DNA from: Zarea fungicola
Taxonomy: Eukaryota; Ascomycota; Sordariomycetes; Hypocreales; Cordycipitaceae
Assembly (NCBI GenBank): GCA_900169235.1
Contig: FWCC01000341.1
Span: 1 to 64,000, forward strand
Reading direction: 5' to 3'
DNA length: 64,000 nucleotides
Both the position numbers and the translations under genes were made by a program. A model generated the notes under the pieces. That model did not search any database and had not been told where the DNA came from. It saw nothing but the letters and a program-made list of their open reading frames with translations. This document shows positions 11,181 through 22,703 of the stretch, piece after piece. Every line of letters starts with the position of its first letter. Position 1 is the first letter of the stretch.

Positions 11181-12356
11181 CTATCGATTTGTTGCTGCTT
11201 CCATGGCTAGCGACCTGAATTCTGTAACCAAGGCGCTGCGTAAGATATTATAGAGGTCGAGTCCGTCGGATTCATCAGGGCCATACGCTCGTCTGTCCAG
11301 TCGCTCCAGTAGTCGTGGAATCTTGTTCAAGTCCAGAATCAAAATTTGCTTTGTCAAGGAGTCCTCATCAGCGACATCAAGTTTGTAGGCTCCAAGTGAT
11401 AAGCGGCCTCTGCCAGCTTCAGGTGAGGATGCGACGCTTGCACCATCATGGGCGGAGAAGCCGAATGAGTCCGTTGTCAGGCCAATAGAGGGTGTCGGGC
11501 AGCTGGAAGCCGACCACTGTGAAGAAGATGAACTGTATGCACTATCCTGGCTGTGATGGGTACTGTTGTGTCGCTCCTGAAGCCGGGACTCATACAAGTT
11601 ACGATACAGATAAAGGGCGCGCTGCACCACCACAAGGGTGACTAACCGTGTCGTCCCGTCATGAGAGGATGAGCATTTTAGCGAATTGCAGATAGCCACC
11701 AGTGCTTCCTTGTTGCAGCTTAGCATAGCATCAAGGCTGAAACCCTGGACAGCAGGGTTTTGAATATCTTGGAGCGCCTTTATTATTGATTGAAAACAAC
11801 CACATTGCTGTCTAGGCGAATTCATGATCGGTATGTAGCTGAAGACTGACTCTGGGACTTTTCCTGCTATTGATTCGGTGGCCATGGCAAAATCGGTAAC
11901 CACCGTTGTCGGACTGAGCATGTCGAAAGAAGACGGCATGGCGGGCATTGAGACATCCATCATATTGCCTGTATCAAAAGGCCCAAGCAACATACTTGAG
12001 TCGGTGCTGGAGATGAAGTCAATGCCCTCAATCGTGGGATCCCCTTGAACTGTGTTGCTTCTCGAAGAACGCCTTTTGTCTCTAGCTTCACTGTAATCGC
12101 TCAACTCGGAGCCCTGAGTCGGCTCATTGTCACTTGGCGACTGGTTCCGCGGGGGGGTTATGGCCGCTTCCCCCCTGGCTCGTCTCTCTGCTGCAGGCAC
12201 TCTCCCAGATCGGCCCGGAGGACTATAGACGCAATGCAAGTCCAGGTTTGCGCATCGCTGGCAACCTGTGGGTCCAGGAACACACTTGAGCTTTGTTTGG
12301 TGGCATTTATCGCATGAGCTGCGAAGCGCCCGTGTTTGTGAGCTTATATGGGGCAT
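11181..12356 (-). CDS. AflR-like Zn2Cys6 transcription factor
   Basis: A single exon of 391 aa starting at ATG 12356. Near the N-terminus is a complete binuclear zinc cluster with C-x2-C-x6-C-x6-C-x2-C-x6-C spacing (CDKCHQTKLKC then CQRCANLDLHC). It is followed by PPGRSGRVPAAERRARGE, like the linker after the AflR zinc cluster. A Ser-rich middle and a C-terminal helical part with a short Cys-containing stretch (QQCGCFQSIIKALQDIQ) resemble the AflR domain of the aflatoxin/sterigmatocystin regulator. It is slightly shorter than AflR (about 440 aa). Its position beside a non-reducing PKS, P450 and OMT suggests it is the pathway-specific activator; this is inferred from family and location. Confidence 0.9.
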   Translation of the reverse strand: MPHISSQTRALRSSCDKCHQTKLKCVPGPTGCQRCANLDLHCVYSPPGRSGRVPAAERRARGEAAITPPRNQSPSDNEPTQGSELSDYSEARDKRRSSRSNTVQGDPTIEGIDFISSTDSSMLLGPFDTGNMMDVSMPAMPSSFDMLSPTTVVTDFAMATESIAGKVPESVFSYIPIMNSPRQQCGCFQSIIKALQDIQNPAVQGFSLDAMLSCNKEALVAICNSLKCSSSHDGTTRLVTLVVVQRALYLYRNLYESRLQERHNSTHHSQDSAYSSSSSQWSASSCPTPSIGLTTDSFGFSAHDGASVASSPEAGRGRLSLGAYKLDVADEDSLTKQILILDLNKIPRLLERLDRRAYGPDESDGLDLYNILRSALVTEFRSLAMEAATNR

Positions 12357-13865
12357 TCCGTGGTAAAGCTTTCAGCGTTGTGCCTGGTAGAAGCGCACAG
12401 CGCAGGATGAGTCTCGGCACGGATCCAGGAAAATGGCAACCACCAGAACAGGATAAAGCGTCAATGTGGGAATAGGTAGGGTGAGAAGCGGCTGAGAATA
12501 TAGAAATGCTTTGGGGGCTATGGAAATTATATTCGCAAGACGTTGGTGGCTTTGTTCGAAGGGGCGGAAGGGGATCGACACAATCTGGCCAGCTATAGTT
12601 CGTCTTGCTTCTGTCGGTATTGGCATCTCATTATGTTTGTTGCTAGACAAGAATAGCACGCAAAATGTATTCCGCGCAAGATAATTGGAGGATTCAGGGG
12701 ACAACGGCACGTAGCAGTTAACATTATTAGGCTGAACTCTATGAAAGCCAGCGGCATATACTCGTGGTGGCCCACCCCTGCCTCAGCCTCATATTAACGG
12801 CTGAGGCATCTTCAACGAGGATGTAGTAACCTTTAGTTTAAGTGAGTATTTTCTTACCTATTTTTGATCAAGCGTTTTCTACCACATTTTTAGTGCCAGA
12901 AGCCCAGAAGCCAGTAAAGTCACGTTCCATCCCCTGCAGCGCGTGGCTTCGGGAGGATAGCAAAAGAACAGAGTTAGGCCTAACAAAAAAGGTTGGCTTA
13001 TCTGTGGCGCTATCTCGAAAACTTGCGTAATCGAAGACTTCAATGAGGTGGTTAATGCAGTAACAAGCCAGGTTGCCTGGCCGGCCAAGGTTATTTTTTC
13101 TATAGTTTACAAACGGGGCCGATTGCCTGGCGAAGCGGGTGCGTTGCGGCTTTCCTCTTTTTTTCGCATATCAGACGCATTGTGACCAGAGATGTAATAT
13201 AGAGCTGACCGGGCATCTTACATTCTGCACATGGACCCCGTAAATTTACTTACCAGTTTACAGTCCGCCATCAAGTTCCATCTCCCTTGCGAGATTACAG
13301 ACTCCCATGTGGCGTAATAGACTAGTAAGATTTCAAGTGCCAAAAGGTAAAGAAGCCTTTGCGAAACAACGATCCAGAAGCCCATCGTCGTCGCACTACT
13401 TGCCTGTTATATCGATCACAGCTACCACTGACGCAAACCCACAGTTGATAGGGTGTGCGCACAGGCCGGGAACCTTTCCATTATACATCGTACGACAAGC
13501 CGTCCTGTGAGGCTGTGAGCCTACCCTGTGAAAGCATGCCATCTGGTGCCGATCTAGCGCAATCACGCCTTTCTGGGCGCTGGCGTCGTTTGTTCATTCC
13601 CCACTGCGTTTTGCTGACGAATTTGACCCCGGCTCCGGCGCAAGTAGCTCTGGGTGCTTCTGTTCTCGGCGATTTTTGGCTCCATCGGAGGGACTCTTGT
13701 CGGCGGGATGACTGCATGAATTCGCCCTTCATCACCGATAAGACCCACGCGAGGTTCCAACGACAAGCAGGAGACGGCGTTTCCTCTATTTAGTAGCACC
13801 TTATCACAAGCCCCTCCAGTCAAAACGCTACAATTCTCAAAGTTTTATTATCTAACATAATCATC
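12357..13865. other. Gene-poor intergenic region
   Basis: About 1.5 kb with only short overlapping frames on both strands (such as 13455-13793 plus and 13481-13823 minus). None has a start context, motif or splice pattern that would support a gene. It holds the upstream region of the AflR-like gene and marks the right edge of the recognisable PKS cluster. Confidence 0.5.
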
Positions 13866-14197
13866 ATGCCTCGGGCCACTGCTAGAGTTGGGCAGGTCGT
13901 TGTCGCTGAGACTGAGCAATGGGAGTTTGTCGAAGACAACGTCTACGTATGTTGCATCCTTTTTTTGTTAGGTGTGAGCTGATCCTTACACAAATTGAAT
14001 GACTACAGTTTCCGCCCGAAACCATCAGACAAGAACTGCTACAACCTTCGAACCATTCTACATACTGCTCATGGAAAGGCCAGGCGACATACAATAACGT
14101 CGTTGCTGATGGCAAGACACTTGAGAATGTTGTATGGCACTACCACACCTGTTTTGACAAGGCTAAGTATATTGAGAATTACTACGCATTCTGTTAG
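13866..14197 (+). CDS. DUF427-family small protein
   Basis: Two short exons (13866-13946 and 14009-14197, intron of 62 nt with donor GTATGT) encode only 89 aa. Neither exon stands out alone as an open frame. The joined protein follows the DUF427 (PF04248) pattern: a first strand MPRATARVGQVVVAE, then NVYFPPETIRQE, then CSWKGQATYNNVVADGK, an aromatic VVWHYH, and a tail KAKYIENYYAFC. Family members are small, widespread in bacteria and fungi, and of unknown biochemical role. The intron falls just before the conserved FPPE. The agreement of frame, splice sites and conserved residues on both sides of the intron makes this a confident gene despite its size. Confidence 0.85.
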
Positions 14198-15705
14198 TGC
14201 TCCATGCCCGACGACTCTGAATTTTGTCACTAAATAAAAAATAGATAAGGACAAAGGCGTCGACGTGGTAATAGAGGATTAGCTGTCTAGCCGCTGCTTT
14301 TCTTCATGTGGTTTCCAATGCCTGCCTCCCCATGGGACGGAGATGCGTGAGGGCAAGGCTCTGATCGGATGACCGCTCTGTAATTACACTCCGACACTAT
14401 AACCAGTTATAACAACAATAAATTGTCTCTTTTCTGGTCATTTAGTCCTTCTTTGAATCTATTGTGACTATGTATTCACCTTTTCTATGTGGCATCGCAT
14501 TATTCAGTGTGTCCTGGCACTCCGGTTTACGTTCTGTAGTGCACTTCTCATTATCACATTCTATCGGTTCGGCGTTTGAGTTCCATGAGCAATACAACTG
14601 AGTCCGCATATAATAAGAAATAAGCGGTTTATTTACGCAGTCGGTGGCTTGGAGATGGAATCAATAATACCAGTATTTCTTCACTGAGAGCTATTCTTAA
14701 TGGAGGCAAGTGTCGTTCTGAATGGCTGGAAATTTTTAGAAAACTAACTCGGCTGCAATAGCGATCCCTGTCGGATGGGCTGCCAAGAATGAAACCCAAA
14801 GGAAAGATAATCCCTGCTGAGCTTCCACAAAACAGAACTGGTGAATTGCCATGGCAGATTGCCACGCCCCTGCAGACTCCCAGAATTTGTGCACAATACT
14901 CAAGGCTCACAAATACGTCCGTCTGAAATGAACCGGAGATCTCACTGCCCAAGGTAGATAGGTCTAGCTGCTGCAGAAGAGGCACATGCTGCACGGTCGC
15001 TAACGATGCCAGCTCCTTAATGAAATCCAGAGCGCAGGAAATAACTGCCCTACCAGGGCCAGATTGAATACAACGCCTATAAACGCAACGGAATCAGCAC
15101 TACTGTAGGGTCTGGGGCTCGATCTCAGATCTGCATCGCAATATCTGCAGGTGCCGTTAAAGAACCCTCTACTCCGTATGACGTAGTATTTATGAAGGCC
15201 ATGAAGTAGAGGGGGTCACCGACAACTTTTAAAACATGGCCACCCTCAGGTTGACGGTGCCCAGTGCGTCTGGCTCCTGCCTTAACATTAGATGCAAAGG
15301 TTACAACTAGTAAGGCTGCGTCAGGCCAATTATGATCTAATCAGTTGCGGATGCAGTCGCAATGCTTCAGCTTGGGCGGTCGCTTTTTTTCATTTTCATT
15401 TTTTTAGCCAGTTTTTCTTTTAATGCGTGAGTCAGTGTTAGCTGTCGGCGATTGCTCGCACGGCTCCAAGTACCACGCATACTGCATTTTTTGATCCCAT
15501 AAGGTTTAAATACAGGGACTCTTAATACTGACCAGGACTAACTATGTCCAATTGCCCTTAAGCGGCGACTAAGAGAACGCTTCCAGCATCACAGAGCTCG
15601 GTGGACCAAGGCGGGGCGCAACAGATCTTCTGGTCCGCATTACAGACTGAAAGACGAGAAATAAGGAGCATATCATGGCATCTATTTCATCGTACAATAG
15701 GCTGA
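14198..15705. other. Gene-poor intergenic region
   Basis: About 1.5 kb. The longest frame (14629-14994, minus, 121 codons) has no recognisable motif and is not supported. A T-rich tract lies near 15389-15420. No feature could be assigned. Confidence 0.5.
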
Positions 15706-16179
15706 CTATAGATTTTTCCGAAAGTAAATCCTTTCAAATCCGTCTTCTGTTTTCCTCTCGGCCTCTTCATACCCTATCTTAGCATACAACTTGAGGTTTT
15801 CAGTCATGTGCACGTTTGTAAACAACGCCACTTCATTGCAACCTTTCATCCTCGCCCAGTCGTCTGCGCAGTTGAGAAGTACTCTCCCGTATCCCTTCCC
15901 TTGTGCCTCTGGATCAACAACCACATTGTTCAACTTCATTGTTTTATCATCAGCTTTTAGGACTATCGATCCAACTATTTCAAGCCCCTCCACCGGCACA
16001 ACCACGAAGACGTCATGTGTGGTAAGCAGCGTGGTGTAGTCAGTTGTCATCGGCGCTGGGGCTCTGCCGATTCGGGGTATATATTTCTGGTATGCGGCAT
16101 TGACAATCTCTTGAATGCGTGGGACGTCGTCAGTTTGTGCGCGAAGTATTCGCACTCCATGTGGCGACGGCGGTAACAT
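15706..16179 (-). CDS. GNAT-family N-acetyltransferase
   Basis: A single exon of 157 aa starting at ATG 16179. It has the GNAT fold order: an N-terminal strand and helix (VRILRAQTDDVPRIQEIVNA), central strands ending in LNNVVVDPEAQGKGYG, and motif A (Q-G-K-G-Y-G) that binds the pyrophosphate of acetyl-CoA. The C-terminal strand and helix include LKLYAKIGYEEAER, typical of motif B. The length is normal for a stand-alone GNAT. The acetyl acceptor cannot be predicted. The neighbours are unrelated, and gene-poor DNA lies on both sides. Confidence 0.9.
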   Translation of the reverse strand: MLPPSPHGVRILRAQTDDVPRIQEIVNAAYQKYIPRIGRAPAPMTTDYTTLLTTHDVFVVVPVEGLEIVGSIVLKADDKTMKLNNVVVDPEAQGKGYGRVLLNCADDWARMKGCNEVALFTNVHMTENLKLYAKIGYEEAERKTEDGFERIYFRKNL

Positions 16180-17304
16180 TGCGCCGATGGTAATTCGTGG
16201 CCGTGGTAGCTAATTGCTAATCTTTATCACAGGGAAGTGTCGCAGGTGAAGCAGCCAGCTGCTCGATGATCAATAGTTGGCTGGGTGACATTAGTGGAAC
16301 ACGGCCGTTATCGGGCAAAGCCGAGCGACCGGCCGGCTACGTGGGTGTCACACGTACTTGGTTTGCTGTTCTTCTTCTGACCCAGGAATTAATTCGTCAT
16401 AGTGAGTCCAATATACTCTTTCGCGGAAGTATGGCCCCAGAACTTGCTACTTCGCTTATTTCGGCGCTACTGGATGTATGTCGAAATGGAACCAGCATCA
16501 ATGCATACTCGTTAATCGAGTATACATTTACTTACGAAGACTACGAGTATTGATTAGTATTTTAAACACAGTGACTAACTGTACCACTGTCCGTGCTCCA
16601 TAGGAGAGTGCGTATACCTACGTCGCGACGACCAGGAACAGAACGCTGGCTTTTTACACAAATTTCAACTATTTCCAACCCTTCCCAATTCACACGCCAA
16701 CTGTCACTTCCAGTCCCGGGAGAGAAAAAAAAGTTCAGGCTTGTTTTCTTTTCTTCTCCGGTACCTCCCTGCGGGATATTATCAGCCTGCATTTGGAGCA
16801 CATAGTTTTCTCTATGGCGGGCAACTTCCGCTCTGTTCTTGCCTCTACCAGGTTTACTTCAGAGCCTATATTTTACTGTCACGCAGAAACAGGATAGTAA
16901 TCAAGCCTTGATATGGCTGGCCACTTTTGGCACGACATTTACAGAGGCGCTACCAAGCCGGGACAAAGCCCTGCCTCTCATGTCAATCTGTCCAGTGTCA
17001 ACGATATGCTACATCCAAAGATGCAACATCCCTCATACAGAGTAACAATTTGGGAAGTAATACGCAGTAGTATCGGTTACGTCTTATTCTGGATCGACTC
17101 TGATGACCTGCCTGTTTTGGCAGGTGCCTCTCGCCACCATAATAGCGGCTCGATCGACGACAAAAACTCGTGTTTTGGAAAGCAGGTCATCGCCGCCTTG
17201 TTCCTCGACATTTCATTTCACAGATGCCATCTCCGGCGAATAGACCATTTCAAATATTTCAATAGCTTTCTATCTCATCGCTCTTTTGAAAATTACTGCC
17301 GATA
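16180..17304. other. Intergenic region
   Basis: About 1.1 kb. Short frames at 16266-16553 and 16913-17305 lack motifs. It presumably contains the promoters of the divergent GNAT and S28 peptidase genes. A C/T-rich stretch lies at 16740-16760. Confidence 0.5.
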
Positions 17305-18985
17305 ATGGGGAATCGCGCCTTCAGTTGGGCGATAATGGCTTGCCTGCTTGCCCCAGCAGCTCTGGCGCTAACAAGTTCGCAGCCATCTAAAATCAGCCAT
17401 TCTAGTGCCGAGCCTGATTCTGTCACTGCAAAGGCTGCCATTCAGCAGTTCAACTTCTCTGTCCCAGTCGACCACTTTCACAATGATACCCAGTATGAGC
17501 CACACTCGGATGAGTTCTTTCCACTTAGATACTTTCTGAAAACCTCCAACTATAAACCCGGTGGGCCAATTATTGTCATTGCGTCCGGTGAGACCAGCGC
17601 TGAGAATCGCGTTCCTTATCTTGACAATGGAATTAGCTCCCTGCTTGCCAAGGCCACTGGCGGCATTGTCTTGGCTTTAGAACACCGATACTATGGCACC
17701 AGTTTTCCAGTATCTGATCTTTCGCGAGGAAACTTTCGCTTTCTCACCACGGAGCAGGCAGTAGCTGATGCAGCCTACTTCGCGCAACATGTACAGTTTC
17801 CCGGGTTAGAACACATCAATCTGACTGCCTCTCATGCACCTTGGATTATTTATGGCGGTTCCTACGCGGGCGCCTTTGCTGCTTTTGCCCGGAAACTTTA
17901 CCCGCAAGCCTACTGGGGAGCTATATCGTCCTCTGGTGTGACGAAGGCCGTCTACGATTATTGGGAGTTCAACGAAGCAGCGCGCCTTTTCGCGCCTGGA
18001 GATTGCGGCCCTATCATGTCCGCTGTGACACACGTGGTTGACACGGCCATTTTTAGCGGCGATGAACAAAAGATTAAAACTATCAAGCAGCTGTTCGGAT
18101 TTAATTCGTCGGTCGCTGATGCTCGCTTTGGCTCCGATATTGCCCACCCGTCCGGTGCGTTGCAGGGTGAAAGCTGGGTGGATGAAGAGAGCGATACAAC
18201 GCTGCAAATCTACTGCGCTAATGTTACCACCAAGAACCTTCTCTATCCAGACTTGGAGAGCAACCGCTCTGCCGTGCAGCAACTAGTTCAGGATGCAGGG
18301 TATGCCACAGAGATGATCACGACAATGCTCAACTATATCGGCCTGCAACGCTCCGCTTCCACTGCTAGATCGGATCGTAAGGAGTGTCGCACGTCTCTGG
18401 CCCAGGAATGCCGCGAGGATCAACTCCAATCGCGCAGCACCCAGCTGAACGATTACTCCAGTTGGTTCTACCAAACCTGCACTCAGTAAGTTGAAAGAAT
18501 TGCTCGAAAGCCTCGGTAGTTATAGCTCCGCCGCTGATCAGACAATCGTCAGGTGGGGGTACTATGTATCAGGTTCTGGTGTCCCCAAAAATATATTAGG
18601 TATTCTGTCTCGAGCAGTAACCTTGGAGTATGCCGCAAGCGGGTGCAGTGAGGCTTTTGGTATCACAACCCCGCCCAATGTCGAGTCCATTAATCGTCTC
18701 GGCGGCAGCAGTTTCTCTTACCCTCGTGTAGCCATCATCGATGGAAAACAGGATCCTTGGCGCGCCGCCACGCCACACAAGATTGGAGCCAACACCTGTC
18801 GCCAGTCCACAACAGAGCAGCCGTTTATACTGATCGACCCTGCGACGCATCACTGGGATGAAGATGATGTGCCAGCCAGCCAATACAGGCCTGGATATCC
18901 ACCGCCACAGATTGTGGATGTACACAATCAGGAAGTTGCATTTGTGAAGGCTTGGATAAATGAGTTTCACAGATTGCGAGATTAG
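17305..18985 (+). CDS. Secreted serine carboxypeptidase, peptidase family S28
   Basis: Two exons (17305-18485 and 18553-18985; intron of 67 nt, donor GTAAGT) encode 537 aa. It starts with a signal peptide (MGNRAFSWAIMACLLAPAAL). The S28 hallmarks are VPVDHFHNDTQYEP near the N-terminus, EHRYYGTS, the nucleophile in GGSYAGA (Ser about 186), the acid in GKQDPWR (Asp about 461) and the histidine in ATHHWDED (His about 493-494). The splice restores YQTCTQWGYYVSGSGVP, which is conserved in the family. Several N-x-S/T sites suggest glycosylation. S28 enzymes cleave after proline (lysosomal Pro-X carboxypeptidase, DPP7 and fungal secreted homologues), so an extracellular or vacuolar prolyl peptidase role is likely. 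A DAL5-type permease follows on the other strand and could import small nitrogenous products, but that link is inference. Confidence 0.92.
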
Positions 18986-19257
18986 AGTTGGATGCAAACC
19001 CAGCGAGCTCATTGACAGAGCGCCGTGCAATTGTACAAGGATTCAAGTAACCAGCTATGCACAATGAGATAATTAGCTGCGTCATGAGAAAGATGCCCAG
19101 ATGTGAATATTTTATTGACTGTATAAAGCAAAACAAATGGAACCCCGTTTTGCTTAATTTTCTTTCCGGTATGCTTTAATTGACCAGCAGCGGCAAGGCT
19201 GGGAGGAGGATTCTGCCCGATGGTTGTGATTCTTGCCGATGACTAGTAATAACTTTG

Positions 19258-21253
19258 TTAGTGCACGAATCGCTGATCCACCATCAGCGACTTCTCGCTC
19301 TGCAAAGTCTCGGCGGCTTTTCCCTCAATCACGCGGTTGCGCCAAACATAGTAGAGCTTTGCCAAGATGAACAGCAAAATGTTGAAGACGCAGAGGCCGA
19401 CGAGCCCTCTATTCGCCTTGTAGTCTAGGTTGGTGTTATTAGCACAGTAGAGCGGACGAATGGTATTGGTAAAACGTACAGTATGGCTTATCTCCGTCGC
19501 GATAAATGTTCACTGCCGCAATGCTCCCTACCTGATATGTCATGTTGTATACAGCAGCAGCAACTGCTCGTCGCCCAACTGCTTTGGCATTGCGACTGAC
19601 TAGACCGACGATGATTGAGTGTGCATACGGGATCCCGTTGATGCCAGTAAGTAGAGTATAGCGAACCCACGGGTTTGCATCAGGTCGAATGCAGACCAAA
19701 CCGATGAAAAATGGGAGCATCCAAATGTTGCTTATAGCGGCAATCAGGAGTCGCTCATTAAATCTCTCAGAAAGCCAGCCCAAGACGACAGTCTGTGCGG
19801 TCGGTTATTGCGTTAGCTAAATATAGAGACGGCAAAATAGGATATGCATACGTTGATTGCAAACAGCACGTATCCCGGAATTGCAAGAAGATTTGACTGG
19901 AATACAGTGTACCCCAGATTGCGCAGAGTCAAGGAAAGGTAGTTTGCGGTTGGTTGAAAAGGAATCCATGCAAAAATGCCCAACTAGTTTTAAAAACCAC
20001 ATGTTAGTCAAAATAGTCCGACCAGACTAATGAAGCAAATCTTACGATGAAAATTGGCCACAGATCATAGGTTGTAAGTGCATCCCACATGCCCTTTGCT
20101 GATACGGCAGTTCTATTATTCATGTCACCTTTTGTCGGGTCATCGCGAAGAAGGCGATTGACAAGTATCTTCTCTTCTTCTTCGCTCCACCATTTGTTGC
20201 TACCGTCTGGCCTTTTAAATGCCCGGGCAGGCTCAGTTATAGATGGTGACATCACGAAGTAGGAGATGAGGCCAACTATCACAGCGATCAGACCTTCAAC
20301 CAGGAACCTAGATCATGTTAGTGGGAATTCAGAGAACTGAAAACATTACACTTACAGCCACTGCCAGCCTGCCAAACCCTGGTGACCCCTCAGCTCCAGC
20401 AGACCGCCAGCAAGAAGGCTACCGTAAGCTTGGGTCAATGGAATAACGGTGTAGAACAGGCTCAGGCGGAATGGAAGTTCGTTCCCCTTATAAAAGTAGG
20501 ACAGGTAGAGCACCTTTCAAACCAAAGTTAGTATATGTGCCTCTCTCGGTAGTCTAGACGATGACATGGAACAGACCATTTCAGGAATAAACCCGCCTTG
20601 CGCGAAGCCAAGCAGACCACGAAGCAGCCAGAAGCTCCATCGCGCATGCATTCCGACCTGGGCCATACAAAGGCCGCCCCAAAGGACGATTACAGTAGGC
20701 GTGTACCGATATGGTCCAACTCTCTTGCTGATCAATCCACCAGGAAGCTCTGCGGCAAGAAAGCAGACCAAATAAATAGTTTGGCCAGTATTGTAATCGT
20801 TGGTGTTAACCTTCAAGTCCTTTAGTAGGGAGTCGGACACGGCTCGGTTGATGTTTCGCCGCACAAGATCTAGAGAGGAGAACATAATCCAGACCCAGAC
20901 CATGATTCGCCAATCCAACTGAAATTGAAGCAAAAAAGTCAGCATCAACCATGATTATCGGTTCAATAGCGTAAGTTGAGCTACAACTGAAGAATTACTT
21001 TCCTTTTGACGCTAACTTCACCCTGGTGAGACCACTGGAACGACGGATCGAACCGATGTCTGCACTCATACTTTGCATTTTCGTAGATACCCCTCCAATG
21101 TTCAGCGCGACTAGGCGATGAAAAAATATGAGGCTCAACAGAGCCAAGTTGATGACCAGTCGGCGGCGGCAAGTCACCGAAATCGGCAGATGCAATGTCG
21201 CTCGGAGCAGAGCTAATTGCTGGTGAGACAGATTTCTCAGGGTCGGTCGTCAT
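19258..21253 (-). CDS. MFS transporter, DAL5/allantoate permease type
   Basis: Seven exons (21253-20999, 20918-20577, 20513-20356, 20307-20046, 19983-19852, 19792-19480, 19424-19258) give 542 aa. Introns are 48-80 nt. The intron at 20514-20576 has an unusual GTCTGT donor, and the others are GT-AG with clear branch sites. The protein shows the anion:cation symporter layout: a hydrophilic N-terminus, KLDWRIMVWVWIMF as TM1, VRRNINRA, an LPGGLISKRVGP loop, a GFAQGGFIPEMVLYLSYFY stretch, the central loop with WWSEEEEKILVNRLLRDD, and the second half ending KPYYYKANRGLVGLCVFNI. Relatives import allantoate, ureidosuccinate, dipeptides, nicotinate or pantothenate. The substrate here is not determinable. 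Its 3' end is convergent with the S28 peptidase. Confidence 0.9.
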
Positions 21254-22703
21254 ATTGATGTTTGGGCTAAGTATTTGGTTGTTTTTTCTAGGTTTTCTTA
21301 CGAGCGATGTGTTTACACCTCTTCTGCATTGACATGTATCATGGATAAAGTCGGATGTTCATGTCTTTAGCTGTTTTTGTCGGTCCACTGCTGACTTTCT
21401 CATGTGGTTATACTAGGGAGTACATTGATCCTTTTTTTTGTGGCGTAATGAACAGATGCCTACATTATTGGCCGTCGGAACATAGTTCGTCATACAAGGC
21501 TAAGGCAGCGCAATATGTGGCTTGCTTCTACCCCCATGCACGAAGAGCCAGACAAATTGGGAGGCGTTGTAATGTGCATTTTGTCACCCTCATTCGTAGT
21601 AATCATTTTCCTTTGCTCTTGGTTTACTTGTTCAGTCCTGTTCTGGGTGATGTATTACCTAGTTATTGTGCAACATATTGCCGTAAGCTCGTCATCGACA
21701 GATTTGGCCAGTGGTGACTTTATCTGCTGGTGCGAGCTGCTCAGCCGTAGCACCCGATTGAGGACATTGACTGAAGGAGAAGACACTTAAAATGGCAGGG
21801 ATTTTCAGCCTTTGTCTATCAAAGACCGCTTTTTTCTCGTTGATCAAGATAGCGCATTTCGACTGAAGGATTCTTTGTTCCCCGTTCTGCTCACATGATT
21901 GAAGCATGGATATCAACAATTACACTGAGCAACCTGGACATCTCCTTAACAGGTTATGGCCAATACACATTGTTTATTTAGTCGTTTATTTAGTCCATCA
22001 TGCTGATTTAGGTAAATATGCGATCTGAGGAATCGTCGAGGCACGTTATAGACCCGATGTAGCGTATTGTGCGAACGGTCAAGTCAATAAACAATCAATT
22101 AACTCCAATAGCACTCAATTCATTAGCTGTTCTTCCAGCATCCTGTAGAATTTAGTCAGCTAGACCAACTTGGAGTCCCTCCATGTCGAAACAGAAGGTG
22201 CATGCCACTTCATGACTGCCGAAGAGCCTGTACGCTAATAAGCTGTTGCGGAGGTGGGGCAACCCACGCCGATCCTTTTTCGAATACGGCTTGATGAGGG
22301 AGAAGCAAGCCGCCAATCATGAAGTGTAGCCGAGGACGCCATACACAATCACGCAATAGCTCAGCAAAATGATTCCAGGGCCCGGTTATCCCAAAGAGAA
22401 GGAGTAAATTGGGTGATCCTTTACCCCTGCTCGCCATTTAATAGCTCATCACCTGGCATTATTCCAGCCAAAGTAAAATACCTAGTATAAGCTTCGTCGG
22501 ACCCCGCCAAGTAACATAGTTCGAAGGACTCACAAATCACTTCTTTGAAAGTAATACAACGAAAAGCTAAGTTTTAGGTGGAAAATATCAAGTCTTCGAC
22601 TTTTTGGGCTCGTGTACTGGCACAAGGTGAATGTACCTATTCTTAAAAGGAAAATGAGAACCCAGGCATCTGACTTGCTTAGCAACTCGGCTCAACGACC
22701 GCC
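21254..22703. other. Gene-poor intergenic region
   Basis: About 1.45 kb, rather AT-rich in the middle (near 21950-22130). Short frames at 21355-21790 and 22210-22437 have no motifs. It contains the promoters of the permease and the arylsulfotransferase-like gene. Confidence 0.5.

Noticed and set aside
14629..14994. 121-codon minus-strand frame
   Set aside because: No recognisable domain, no splice partners and no clear start context.
18486..18552. S28 peptidase seeming split into two separate genes
   Set aside because: A 67-nt GTAAGT...CAG intron joins the halves and restores a family motif.
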